From positions 1 to 40,998 of the forward strand of contig CAZODA010000027.1 in the NCBI GenBank assembly GCA_964578485.1: 40,998 nucleotides of DNA. Direction: 5' to 3'. The stretch is from CAZODA01 sp964578485. GTDB taxonomy: Bacteria; Bacteroidota; Bacteroidia; Bacteroidales; Marinilabiliaceae. The first letter of the stretch is position 1; the number at the start of each line of letters is the position of its first letter. Position numbers and translations under genes: made by a program. Below the pieces are notes generated by a model that saw only the letters and a list, made by a program, of their open reading frames with translations, had not been told where the DNA came from and made no database searches. This document shows, piece by piece, positions 15,904 through 24,601 of the stretch.

Positions 15904-17571
15904 TTACTCTGTTTTTTGATATCTGACTTTTTTAGTTTGCTCCTTCCTTCTGTATTTGTTTCCTGTTGGCTGCAGTAGCAAGGGCATTCCATTAAAACGA
16001 GCTTTCCTGAATCGTTTTATCAAGTATTCTTCATTCTGTCTTTCTGCTTCAAAAAATGATATTTTATTTTTAATATCAATTTTTCCAATTGCTATTTTTC
16101 GTTCTGGAGTATATTTGTTGATTATACCTATAAGAACATCAGGTTTTAAGTTGTTTTTTGAACCAACATTTATTCTGTAAGTGGAAAAATTTCTCCTATT
16201 TGCTTTTCTGTCCTTGTTTGAAGTTTGCTTTTTTGATTTTTTCCTTTGTTCACGATTCAAATCAGGAGCATTATTGTAGTCATTTTGCAACTTCTGAAAC
16301 TGAAGGGCAAGTATTCTTTTTATCAGTTCCTCTTTGGATAGCTTTTCTAATTCTGTTGTGATATGGTTTTCATAATATTCGGGATTAATACTATCCGAAT
16401 CGTACTGCAATATTTTATCAAGATAAATACTTAATCTTTTTTTAATTATTTCTTTTCCTGAAGGAATAATATAATGCTCAAATTTTAGACCCGTTTGTTT
16501 TTCAAGAAAGAGTAGTCTTCTTGCTTCCGTCGGAGTTATAATTGCAATAGAAATTCCTTTTTTACCGGCACGCCCCGTCCTTCCACTACGGTGAATATAG
16601 TTTTCATAATAATCGGGAAGATGATAATGTATTACATGGCTGAGATCATCCACATCAAGCCCACGTGCCGCAACATCGGTAGCCAAAAGTAGCTGCAACT
16701 GTCCTGAACGAAAACGATCCATAACTATATCACGCTGAGCTTGAGTAAGATCTCCATGTAAAGCATCTACATTATAGCCGTCATTAATAAGCTTGGCAGC
16801 AATATTCCTGGTTTCCAACCTAGTGCGACAAAACACAATTCCATAAATATCTTGCTTTATATCAATAATCCTACGTAAAGCCTGATAGCTGTCTGATGGA
16901 GAGCATATACAATACTTATGACTGATATCGTTATTTGTTGAGTTCTGCTTGCTTACCGAAATAGTATGTGGTTGCGACATGTGTTCTCCTGCTATTTGTT
17001 TAATGTCATGAGGAATGGTAGCAGAAAAAAGCATGGTTTGTTTTAATCGCGGAAGATGATGTAAAATTTCATCCATTTCTTCTTTGAAACCCATATTTAA
17101 CATCTCATCAGCTTCATCAAGAACTAAAAATCGTATCATTGAAAGATCCAAGCTCCTACGATTTATAAGATCATTAACACGACCCGGAGTTCCAACAACA
17201 ATATGGCATTTCTTCCTAATGGCAGATATTTGTTCAGAAATTGAAGCTCCTCCATAAACTGCAACTACTTTAATCCCCATCCCTTTGGCATAGGATTTTA
17301 TATCCCTTGCTATTTGAAGGCATAACTCGCGAGTTGGGCATAAAACAATCGATTGTATATCTTCAATAGCATGATCGATATTATGAAGAATTGGAAGTCC
17401 GAAAGCTGCTGTTTTACCTGTTCCTGTTTGAGCCCTCGCTATAAGGTCCTGTTTATTGTTTAATAAAAAAGGGATTACTTCAGCTTGAATGGGAGTAGGT
17501 TTTGTGTATCCAAGTTTATCAATTGATTCAAGGATTTTAGGATTTAATCCTGTTTCAGAAAATGTATGCAT
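15904..17571 (-). CDS. DEAD-box RNA helicase (DeaD/CsdA type)
   Basis: A 555-residue ATP-dependent RNA helicase. Motifs in order: Q motif (TKPTPIQAEVIP), Walker A (ARAQTGTGKTAAF), PTRELCLQIA, VLDEADEML, LFSATIP, the ATDVAARGLDVDDL region and YIHRSGRTGRAGKKG. A basic linker (~residues 425-455) leads to a DbpA-type RNA-binding domain (~460-535: YRINVGSKNNLKPDVLIGII...FNGMPLLLQ), as in DeaD/CsdA. Such enzymes remodel ribosome precursors and structured mRNAs, especially in the cold. The start ATG at 17571 gives MHTFSETGL. The predicted leader is unusually long (about 130 nt) and structured, which fits autoregulation or cold regulation known for csdA-type genes. Confidence 0.92.
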   Translation of the reverse strand: MHTFSETGLNPKILESIDKLGYTKPTPIQAEVIPFLLNNKQDLIARAQTGTGKTAAFGLPILHNIDHAIEDIQSIVLCPTRELCLQIARDIKSYAKGMGIKVVAVYGGASISEQISAIRKKCHIVVGTPGRVNDLINRRSLDLSMIRFLVLDEADEMLNMGFKEEMDEILHHLPRLKQTMLFSATIPHDIKQIAGEHMSQPHTISVSKQNSTNNDISHKYCICSPSDSYQALRRIIDIKQDIYGIVFCRTRLETRNIAAKLINDGYNVDALHGDLTQAQRDIVMDRFRSGQLQLLLATDVAARGLDVDDLSHVIHYHLPDYYENYIHRSGRTGRAGKKGISIAIITPTEARRLLFLEKQTGLKFEHYIIPSGKEIIKKRLSIYLDKILQYDSDSINPEYYENHITTELEKLSKEELIKRILALQFQKLQNDYNNAPDLNREQRKKSKKQTSNKDRKANRRNFSTYRINVGSKNNLKPDVLIGIINKYTPERKIAIGKIDIKNKISFFEAERQNEEYLIKRFRKARFNGMPLLLQPTGNKYRRKEQTKKVRYQKTE

Positions 17572-17591
17572 CTATTTTGTGGATAAAATTT

Positions 17592-17715
17592 AAAAAAGAA
17601 GCCGGCTGATAAATCGTCTTGTGAAGTTTGACTTCTTTTTTGGAATAAATTATTTTTGGATGAAGAGTTCTGATAAATAATAATGTATGCTTTTAAAAAT
17701 AAGGCGGCAAATGTA
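17592..17715 (-). promoter_or_regulatory. Promoter and structured leader of the DEAD-box helicase gene
   Basis: On the minus strand TACATTTG (17708-17715) matches the TAnnTTTG -7 consensus exactly, placing the start near 17702 and leaving a leader of about 130 nt. The leader holds a 10-bp inverted repeat (AAAAAAGAAG 17592-17601 with CTTCTTTTTT 17632-17641) and a nested small hairpin GAAGT-TTG-ACTTC (17623-17635). No good -33 box is seen. Confidence 0.45.
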
Positions 17716-17799
17716 ATAACAAATTTCCAATAATCATGTTTGAACCAAGAATATTATTAAAAAAGCACTATATATTATTCACATCTGATATAAAACACT

Positions 17800-17807
17800 T
17801 ATCTTTG
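17800..17807 (+). promoter_or_regulatory. -7 box upstream of the GntR regulator
   Basis: TATCTTTG matches the Bacteroidota -7 consensus (TAnnTTTG) and lies 19 bp before the ATG at 17827, implying a very short leader. The -33 element is not recognisable. It faces away from the helicase promoter, so both genes share one ~255-bp divergent region. Confidence 0.5.
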
Positions 17808-17826
17808 TACCTTAACAGACCATAAC

Positions 17827-18837
17827 ATGATGGATGAAAAGAATAAGCTGTTTAAATTTCAACTTAATGCGGGCGATAATGTTCCAAAATTTCGTCAGCT
17901 CATTGATTCGGTTAACCATGCAATTGCAGAGGATTGTTTGAGTGTGGGCTACCAATTGCCATCGGTTAATCAGGTTTGTCGTGAGTATCACCTTAGTCGT
18001 GATACAGTTTTTAAAGCTTATTCTATTTTAAAAGAACAAGGAGTAATCGAATCAGTACCTAATAAGGGGTATTTTGTTGCACGTGAAGTTCGTAAAGTTT
18101 TTCTTTTTCTTGATACTTTTAAAGCATATAAAGAAGTATTGTATGATTCATTCAACAAAAATTTACCTTCTAATATTTTAGCTGATGTTCATTTTCATCA
18201 TTACAATATCGATGTTTTTCGTCGTCAGATAGAGGAGAGTATTGGCAAATATTCAAAGTATGTAATTATGCCCTTTAATTCTCCGGAAGTATTAAAAATA
18301 TTGTCCCTAATACCCTCCGAGAAACTATTGGTGATAGATTGGAATATAAACACTATGCCTGGTTGGAATGTTTTATATCAGGATTTTGGACAATCTGTTT
18401 ATGATGGTTTGGTTCAGGTAAAGGATTTAATTAAAAAGTATAAAACAGCTGTATTTTTATACCCTGATTATACCAATCATCCTGAGGAGGCTGTTAAGTA
18501 TTTTAAAAAGTTTTGCAAGAAATATAAAATAAAATATAAGCTTGTAACAAGCCCTTCCTTGTTTGATGTGAGAAAGGGTGAAATGTATTTTAGTGTGAGT
18601 GACCGTATGTTGGGAAAGTTTCTTGAACAATGTAGAGAGAAGAAGTTTGAGCCCGGTGTTGATACAGGGATTATTTCTTATAATGAAACGCCTATGAAAA
18701 AGTTTATTTATAAGGGAATTACTGTAATATCAACAGATTTTAAACTGATGGGGCAGAAGGCCGCTGAATTTGTCACAGGTGATAACCATATGGAATTTTT
18801 GGTGCCAACTCGCGTTACTATCAGGGAATCCTTATAA
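17827..18837 (+). CDS. GntR-type regulator with sugar-binding (LacI-like) domain
   Basis: A 336-residue transcription factor. Residues ~15-80 form a GntR winged helix (VNHAIAEDCLSVGYQLPSV, NQVCREYHLSRDTVFKAYSI, LKEQGVIESVPNKGYFV). The rest resembles a periplasmic-binding-protein/LacI effector domain rather than the usual FCD or UTRA domain (LSLIPSEKLLVIDWN; MGQKAAEFVTG near the end). This architecture is typical of Bacteroidota regulators of xylose and arabinose genes. It is followed after 79 bp by xylB and xylA in the same direction, so control of these genes by xylose or arabinose is the best guess. Its own operator was not identified. ATG 17827 or 17830 are equivalent starts. Confidence 0.8.
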   Translation: MMDEKNKLFKFQLNAGDNVPKFRQLIDSVNHAIAEDCLSVGYQLPSVNQVCREYHLSRDTVFKAYSILKEQGVIESVPNKGYFVAREVRKVFLFLDTFKAYKEVLYDSFNKNLPSNILADVHFHHYNIDVFRRQIEESIGKYSKYVIMPFNSPEVLKILSLIPSEKLLVIDWNINTMPGWNVLYQDFGQSVYDGLVQVKDLIKKYKTAVFLYPDYTNHPEEAVKYFKKFCKKYKIKYKLVTSPSLFDVRKGEMYFSVSDRMLGKFLEQCREKKFEPGVDTGIISYNETPMKKFIYKGITVISTDFKLMGQKAAEFVTGDNHMEFLVPTRVTIRESL

Positions 18838-18916
18838 TAAGATGCTGTTCGGTTAATTTGTTATCCGAATAAATCGAGTTTTAATAATTTAAATTTAAAG
18901 AACTGATAATTTGCTT

Positions 18917-20389
18917 ATGTACACATTAGGAATTGATATAGGAAGTTCTTCTGTAAAAGTCAGCTTATTAAATTTGACGAATGGCAAAAGTGCTGCTTCT
19001 GCATTTTATCCATCGGAAGAGATGCCTATTACAGCTGTTAAACCGGGATGGGCCGAACAAGATCCTTCCATGTGGTGGGATAATATGAAGAAGGCTCTGG
19101 CCGATGTGTTGGCTGCATCAAAAATTGATCGCTCAGCCATAAAAGCTATTGGTATTTCGTATCAGATGCATGGCTTGGTTGCTTTAGATAAAGATGGCAA
19201 GGTAGTTCGTCCTTCCATAATTTGGTGTGATAGTCGTGCAGTAGATATTGGAGACCGTGCTTTTGCTGATTTAGGTAGTAATTTCAGCCTTGCACATTAT
19301 TTAAATTCACCCGGTAATTTTACTGCTTCAAAATTGAAGTGGGTAATGGAAAATGAACCGGATCTGTTTTCTCGTATTTATAAAATCATGCTGCCCGGCG
19401 ATTATATAGCTTACAAGCTTAGCGGTCGGATGCAAACTACAATTACAGGATTAACAGAAGGAATTATGTGGGATTTTAAAAAGGATGATCTTGCAAATGA
19501 ATTGTTTAACTATTATGGATTTAGCACTTCATTGATTCCGGAGCTTGTATCAGTATTTTCTGAACAAGCTGTAATTTCTTCCTCAATGGCAAAGGAACTT
19601 GGTTTGCCGGAAGGAATTCCTATTAGCTATCGCGCAGGTGATCAGCCTAATAATGCATTTTCTCTAAATGTTTTAGAGCCGGGAGAAGTGGCTGCCACTG
19701 CCGGAACATCAGGTGTAGTATATGGGGTTTCTGAACATTTGGTTAAAGATGATCTATCCCGAGTAAATACTTTTGCCCATGTTAATCACACTGAGGCGCA
19801 AAGGCGACTTGGAATACTTTTGTGTATCAATGGTACAGGTATTTTAAATTCGTGGTTACGCCGTAATGTAGCTAATAACATTGATTATCCTGCAATGAAT
19901 GATGAGGCAATGAAATCACCCGTTGGAGCCGGTGGAGTATTATTCTATCCTTTTGGTAATGGTGCTGAACGTGTTTTGGAAAATGCCGATCCCGGGGCTG
20001 CCGTAAAAGGACTAAATTTTAACATCCACAATCGTTCTCATTTATTACGTGCTGCGCAAGAAGGTATTGCCTATAGTTTCCGTTTCGGAGTTGATATTAT
20101 GGCTGAGATGGGAATTCAAACTTCCATTGTTAGGGCAGGAAAAGCCAATATGTTTTTAAGCCCTTTATTTAGACAAACTATGGCTAATGTGTTGAATGCC
20201 CGTATTGAACTGTATGATACCGATGGAGCCCTTGGTGCTGCCAGAGGTGCTGCTTTGGGAGCAGGAATATACAAAAATGCTGCTGAGGCTTTTGATCATT
20301 TAACCTGCCTTGAAGCTATTGAACCCAATAGTGAAAAGGAAGCTGTAAATGAAGTTTATGAAAATTGGAAAAAGCAATTAGATTTTTAA
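18917..20389 (+). CDS. xylB: Xylulokinase
   Basis: A 490-residue FGGY-family sugar kinase. GIDIGSSSVKVSLL is the N-terminal phosphate-binding motif, ISYQMHGLVALD and PSIIWCDSRA match xylulokinases, YRAGDQPNNAF carries the catalytic Asp, and AATAGTSGVVYGVS is the second-domain phosphate loop. It phosphorylates D-xylulose to xylulose 5-phosphate for the pentose phosphate pathway. The frame is open to a TTG at 18911, but the ATG at 18917 starts the protein just before the beta strand, as in homologues. xylA follows after 21 bp, so the two are co-transcribed. Confidence 0.92.
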   Translation: MYTLGIDIGSSSVKVSLLNLTNGKSAASAFYPSEEMPITAVKPGWAEQDPSMWWDNMKKALADVLAASKIDRSAIKAIGISYQMHGLVALDKDGKVVRPSIIWCDSRAVDIGDRAFADLGSNFSLAHYLNSPGNFTASKLKWVMENEPDLFSRIYKIMLPGDYIAYKLSGRMQTTITGLTEGIMWDFKKDDLANELFNYYGFSTSLIPELVSVFSEQAVISSSMAKELGLPEGIPISYRAGDQPNNAFSLNVLEPGEVAATAGTSGVVYGVSEHLVKDDLSRVNTFAHVNHTEAQRRLGILLCINGTGILNSWLRRNVANNIDYPAMNDEAMKSPVGAGGVLFYPFGNGAERVLENADPGAAVKGLNFNIHNRSHLLRAAQEGIAYSFRFGVDIMAEMGIQTSIVRAGKANMFLSPLFRQTMANVLNARIELYDTDGALGAARGAALGAGIYKNAAEAFDHLTCLEAIEPNSEKEAVNEVYENWKKQLDF

Positions 20390-20410
20390 CTGAATAAATA
20401 AATTAAAAAC

Positions 20411-21739
20411 ATGAGTATTACATTAGGCGACAAAGAATATTTTCCGGAAATAGGGAAAATAAAGTATGAAGGCAAGGAATCAAAGAATCCTTTGGCCTTT
20501 AAATGGTATAATCCTGATCAAGTTGTTGGTGGAAAAACAATGAAAGAACATTTAAGATTTGCCGTTTCATATTGGCATAGCTTCTGTGGTGAAGGTGGTG
20601 ATCCTTTTGGCCCGGGAACAAGAATTTTCCCTTGGGCAGGAGCTAAAGATCCCGTTATTGCTGCGAAAAATAAAATGGATGCAGCTTTTGAGTTTTTCAC
20701 AAAACTTGATGTTCCATATTATTGTTTTCATGATGTTGACCTCGTTAGTGAGGGAGCTTCAATTGCCGAATATGAAAAGAATATGCAGGCAATTGTTGAT
20801 TATGCCAAAGCTAAACAGGCAGCTTCAGGAGTTAAATTACTCTGGGGAACTGCCAATGTTTTCAGTAATCCCCGTTATATGAACGGAGCCTCTACCAATC
20901 CTGATTTTGCTGCTGTTGCTTATGCAGGTACTCAGGTTAAAAACTCTATTGATGCAACAATAGCTTTAGGAGGAGAAGGATATACTTTTTGGGGTGGCCG
21001 TGAAGGATATATGACCCTTTTAAATACTGATATGAAGCGTGAACAAGAACATCTTGCAAGATTCTTAACAATAGCACGTGATTATGCAAGGAAAAATGGA
21101 TTTAAAGGGAGTTTTTATGTAGAGCCAAAACCTATGGAGCCTACAAAACATCAGTATGATTTTGATTCAGCAACTGTTATCGGTTTCCTTCGTCATTTTG
21201 GTCTTGACAAAGATTTTAAAATAAATGTTGAAGTAAATCATGCAACCCTTGCAAGCCATACTTTCCAGCATGAGTTACAGGTTGCAGCTGATGCAGGTAT
21301 GCTTGGCTCAATTGATGCTAACCGTGGTGATTATCAAAATGGATGGGATACAGATCAGTTTCCAATAAATATTTATGAGATAGTAGAAGCTATGCTTGTA
21401 ATTTTGGAAGCAGGTGGTTTCAAAACAGGTGGAGTTAATTTCGACGCTAAAATTCGTCGCAACTCAACAGATCAGGATGATCTATTTATTGCACATGTTT
21501 CTGGAATGGATGTTTTTGCAAGGTCATTGCTAATCGCTGATAAGATTCTTACAGAATCTGATTATAAAAAGATGCGTGCCGATCGTTATGCTTCATTTGA
21601 TAGTGGCAAAGGAGCAGAATTTGAAGCCGGTAAATTAACTCTGGAAGATCTGCGTTCATTTGCCATTGAAAATGGTGAGCCAAAAATGATTAGTGGAAAA
21701 CAAGAATTATATGAGCAATTGATAAACTTATATATTTAA
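20411..21739 (+). CDS. xylA: Xylose isomerase
   Basis: A 442-residue class II-length xylose isomerase. Visible signatures are CFHDVDL (catalytic His and Asp), GGEGYTFWGGREGYM, the metal-ligand segment FYVEPKPMEPTKHQYDFD, VNHATLASHTFQHE and GSIDANRGD. It converts D-xylose to D-xylulose and precedes the kinase in the pathway. Length and motifs are complete. It ends the xyl operon; a GC-rich hairpin (21751-21782) follows the stop codon. Confidence 0.95.
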   Translation: MSITLGDKEYFPEIGKIKYEGKESKNPLAFKWYNPDQVVGGKTMKEHLRFAVSYWHSFCGEGGDPFGPGTRIFPWAGAKDPVIAAKNKMDAAFEFFTKLDVPYYCFHDVDLVSEGASIAEYEKNMQAIVDYAKAKQAASGVKLLWGTANVFSNPRYMNGASTNPDFAAVAYAGTQVKNSIDATIALGGEGYTFWGGREGYMTLLNTDMKREQEHLARFLTIARDYARKNGFKGSFYVEPKPMEPTKHQYDFDSATVIGFLRHFGLDKDFKINVEVNHATLASHTFQHELQVAADAGMLGSIDANRGDYQNGWDTDQFPINIYEIVEAMLVILEAGGFKTGGVNFDAKIRRNSTDQDDLFIAHVSGMDVFARSLLIADKILTESDYKKMRADRYASFDSGKGAEFEAGKLTLEDLRSFAIENGEPKMISGKQELYEQLINLYI

Positions 21740-21750
21740 TTCTGCATCGG

Positions 21751-21782
21751 ACGACCACGTGGGGGAGCCCCTACGTGGTCGT
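21751..21782. terminator. Strong hairpin after xylA (possible terminator and dispersed repeat)
   Basis: ACGACCACGT (21751-21760) pairs perfectly with ACGTGGTCGT (21773-21782), and GGGG/CCCC extends the stem inward. It lies 11 bp after xylA. There is no T-run after it, so it may be a transcript-stabilising or repeat-type palindrome rather than a classical terminator. Confidence 0.5.
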
Positions 21783-22264
21783 TCGTTATTGATGTTACAT
21801 TTTTTCTACCGAGCGTTGCAATCCTACGGATTGCGACAAACCGTACTGTTCCGTAAACAAAAACCCATCAAATAAGAATGATACCTTGATAAAAAAGATG
21901 CGATATGTAAAGTCCATTCCGATAGAAATGAATCGCTCAAAACCCCTCAGTCCTTCGGACAGCTCCCCTTAAAAAGTGGAGCAGTTATTTGCATGATTCA
22001 AACCGGTAGAAGCTTTCAGCCTTTTCCTTCATTTCTTCATTCCATCATTCCATCATTCCATCATTTGCTAATCCACTAATCTGCTAATTAACTTCCTTAA
22101 TGTTTTTAAGGACTATTGTTTATTAAAAACCTTTTTTAGCTTTCTTATTAATTTTTTGTAAATTAGCATGATATACCATCTATTTTATTTGTGAAAAATA
22201 GCCGGTTTTTAAATATTTGTTACACACGCTTTTTTAATTAGTATCAACTAATAAATTTAATTTT
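21783..22264. repeat. Repeat-filled gap before the arabinofuranosidase gene
   Basis: With the xylA hairpin this is a 525-bp gap. It contains the first copy of the 203-bp direct repeat (21802-22004), a degraded third hairpin (to 22020), and 9-bp tandem words (CATTCCATC-type, 22020-22090). The last 170 bp are AT-rich leader for the GH51 gene. TTTG at 22155-22158 with TATTTTAT at 22181-22188 is a weak promoter candidate. Confidence 0.7.
21802..22004 (+). repeat. 203-bp direct repeat, copy 1 (includes palindromic element copy C)
   Basis: It begins TTTTCTACCGAGCG and contains a hairpin GCAATCC-TAC-GGATTGC; its last 64 bp (21941-22004) are palindromic element copy C. Compared base by base with 24066-24268, I count three mismatches (TA/CG at 21844-21845 and one base at ~21864). 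The two copies bracket the GH51 gene in the same orientation. Confidence 0.9.
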
Positions 22265-23821
22265 ATGAAACGAATTATTTTTTTGCTTACCTGTTGTGTC
22301 TGGCTTATTGGATGTAGCCAGATAGAAGATAGTATCTTTGAGGGCAATCGCATGGTTCTCGATTTTGAAGAAGCTGAGCAAGTGATCAATAAAGATGTAT
22401 ATGGTCATTTTGCTGAACATCTGGGGCGTTGTATTTATGATGGTATTTGGGTTGGTCCTGCTTCTGATATTCCAAATTACAAAGGATATCGCTTGGATGT
22501 TTTGGAGGCTTTAAAAGCTTTGGATATTCCGGTGTTACGTTGGCCCGGAGGTTGTTTTGCCGATACCTATAACTGGAAAGAAGGGGTTGGTCCGCGTGAA
22601 CAACGTCCTACTCTTGTCAATGTGTTTTGGGGTGGAGTAGTAGAAGACAATAGTTTTGGAACGCATGAATTTCTCGACCTTTGTGAATTGCTTGGTTGTG
22701 ATGCATATATTGCAGCAAATGTTGGCAGTGGCTCAGTTAGAGAAATGATTGAATGGATTGAATATATGACTTCCGATAATGATAGCCCTATGGCAAATTG
22801 GAGAAAGGAAAATGGTCGTGAGGCCCCTTGGAATGTTAAGTTTATCGGAATAGGAAATGAAAATTGGGGTTGTGGAGGTAATATGACACCCGATTATTAT
22901 GTTAATTTGATGAGACAATATTCAGGTTTTGCTCGAAATTATGGTGGGCGAGACCTTGTACGTGTCGGTTGTGGTGCAAATAGTTTTGATTTTAATTGGA
23001 CTGAAGTTGTAATGCGGGAAGGACGCAATCAAATGGATGCGCTGTCCCTACATTATTATACTATTCCCAGTGGAAATTGGGGCGCAAAAACTGCCGCTAC
23101 AGGTTTTGAGGAAGATATGTATTTCGGAGCCTTAAAAAATGGACTGAGAATGGATGAATTACTTCAAGGTCATCTTGAAATTATGGACCGTTTCGATCCG
23201 AGAGAGAGAATAGAACTTTATGTTGATGAATGGGGGATATGGACAGATCCTGAGCCCGGCACTAATCCCGGCTTCTTACATCAACAAAACTCTATGCGTG
23301 ATGCTTTGATTGCAGCATTTAATTTCGACATTTTCCATCGTTATGCCAGCAGGGTTAAAATGGCTAATATTGCTCAAACTGTGAATGTTCTGCAGGCAAT
23401 GGTGCTTACCGAAAACGATAAGATGATACTTACGCCTACCTATCATGTATTTGATATGTATAAATTTAATCAGAATGCTACCTATATCCCTGTTGATATT
23501 GCATCTGTTGAATATTCCTACGATGAAGAAAGTATTCCTGCTATTTCAGGTACTGCATCTATTAAGGATGGACAAGTGTTTATAGGACTCAGTAATTTGC
23601 ATGCCACCGAAGCCCAAACTATTGATGTGGATATTTCAGGAGGAGAAGTGAATGAAGTTGTTGAAGCAAAAATTCTAACTGCTCCCGAATTTAATTCATA
23701 TAATACCTATGACAGTCCTAATACTGTTGCTCCCGCTGAATTTGCCGATTTTGAAATAGAAGATGGTGAAGTTAAAGTAGTTCTTCCACCTTATTCAATT
23801 GTCACACTAATTTTGGAATAA
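22265..23821 (+). CDS. GH51 alpha-L-arabinofuranosidase (lipoprotein)
   Basis: A 518-residue glycoside hydrolase of family 51. The N-terminus is a lipoprotein signal (IIFLLTCCVWLIGCSQ, lipidated Cys17). The acid/base is Glu199 in GIGNENWGCGG and the likely nucleophile is Glu322 in ELYVDEWGIW; RWPGGCFADTYNWKEGVGP is the conserved sugar-pocket segment. It removes terminal arabinofuranose from arabinoxylan or arabinan side chains, in the periplasm or on the cell surface. The location behind xylBA and the GH43 gene 9 kb away suggest use of arabinoxylan. The gene sits between two near-identical 203-bp direct repeats and could be gained or lost by recombination. Confidence 0.92.
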   Translation: MKRIIFLLTCCVWLIGCSQIEDSIFEGNRMVLDFEEAEQVINKDVYGHFAEHLGRCIYDGIWVGPASDIPNYKGYRLDVLEALKALDIPVLRWPGGCFADTYNWKEGVGPREQRPTLVNVFWGGVVEDNSFGTHEFLDLCELLGCDAYIAANVGSGSVREMIEWIEYMTSDNDSPMANWRKENGREAPWNVKFIGIGNENWGCGGNMTPDYYVNLMRQYSGFARNYGGRDLVRVGCGANSFDFNWTEVVMREGRNQMDALSLHYYTIPSGNWGAKTAATGFEEDMYFGALKNGLRMDELLQGHLEIMDRFDPRERIELYVDEWGIWTDPEPGTNPGFLHQQNSMRDALIAAFNFDIFHRYASRVKMANIAQTVNVLQAMVLTENDKMILTPTYHVFDMYKFNQNATYIPVDIASVEYSYDEESIPAISGTASIKDGQVFIGLSNLHATEAQTIDVDISGGEVNEVVEAKILTAPEFNSYNTYDSPNTVAPAEFADFEIEDGEVKVVLPPYSIVTLILE

Positions 23822-23853
23822 ATTAGAAAAAATAAAATAACACCAAAATATCT

Positions 23854-23925
23854 GTAGAGACGTTGCATGCAACGTCTCTACTCGTTTCATGCAACGTCTC
23901 TACTCGTTTCATGCAACTTCTCTCG
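23854..23925. repeat. P1 palindrome plus partial tandem repeats
   Basis: GTAGAGACGTTGCA (23854-23867) followed directly by its exact reverse complement (23868-23881) gives a perfect 28-bp palindrome. A 22-bp unit (TCGTTTCATGCAACGTCTCT then AC) follows once fully and once partly, so half of the palindrome has been tandemly reiterated. Other copies lie at 6529-6548 and 33957-33980. Confidence 0.9.
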
Positions 23926-24065
23926 AACGTTTGAAGTTGAATATAATGAGATGGTTAGTTAATTAGTTAATTCGTAAATGAGATAATTTGTGAATTAGAT
24001 AATTTTTAAGGAAATAGAAAAAGGTCACATTCCTAACGGAATGCGGGTGAGGAGGGATGAGCATA

Positions 24066-24285
24066 TTTTCTACCGAGCGTTGCAATCCTACGGATTGCGA
24101 CAAACCGCGCTGTTCCGTAAACAAAAAACCATCAAATAAGAATGATACCTTGATAAAAAAGATGCGATATGTAAAGTCCATTCCGATAGAAATGAATCGC
24201 TCAAAACCCCTCAGTCCTTCGGACAGCTCCCCTTAAAAAGTGGAGCAGTTATTTGCATGATTCAAACCTGTAGGCTTTCAGCCTA
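24066..24285 (+). repeat. 203-bp direct repeat, copy 2 (includes palindromic element copy D)
   Basis: Same orientation as copy 1 and offset by 2264 bp. 24205-24268 is palindromic element copy D, identical to copies B and C. It is followed by an intact third hairpin, TAGGCT-TTC-AGCCTA (24271-24285), which is degraded after copy 1. Confidence 0.9.
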
Positions 24286-24420
24286 TAAATTCATAATTTA
24301 TCATTCATAATTTATAACTAATTTGCTAATCAACTAATTTGCTAATTGATAACCTTAAACTCTAAACCCTTCCCGTTTCCCGCTCACGCGGTCATCGGGA
24401 TTTCGCTTCGCTCAAAAACT

Positions 24421-24450
24421 CGAAACGGACACGACATGTCATGTCCCTAC
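24421..24450. repeat. P2 palindrome, reverse orientation
   Basis: CGAAACGGACACGACATGTC followed by ATGTCCCTAC is the reverse-orientation counterpart of 5695-5728. The centre GACATGTC is a perfect palindrome with GGAC/GTCC outer pairs. Confidence 0.75.
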
Positions 24451-24601
24451 AATCATTATTACTATTTACTGATGACTGATCAATATTATATTTCCATTTG
24501 CGAGGGAAGTAGATTTTTTGTTTATTAAAATCAAAAATAAATGAACAAAAGCGCCTTTGGTTTTTTATTTGTTTAAGAAACAACTCAAATTAATTTATAA
24601 T

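Larger units (their letters stand above)
23822..24601. repeat. 780-bp repeat-dense intergenic region
   Basis: No convincing gene. In order it holds a P1 palindrome with two partial tandem repeats (23854-23925), a CATTCC-TAAC-GGAATG hairpin (~24028-24043), the second 203-bp direct repeat (24066-24268) with its trailing hairpin (24271-24285), 'AATTTGCTAAT' words (24310-24345), and a P2 palindrome (24421-24450). The last 120 bp are AT-rich leader for the ATP-grasp gene. Short open frames here are artefacts of palindromes. Confidence 0.75.

Noticed and set aside
23963..24181. 72-residue minus-strand open frame in the gap after GH51
   Set aside because: It lies within the 203-bp repeat region and its residues are explained by repeat sequence; no start context or family features.
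24346..24528. 60-residue open frame before the ATP-grasp gene
   Set aside because: It spans the P2 palindrome and low-complexity words and has no recognisable domain.
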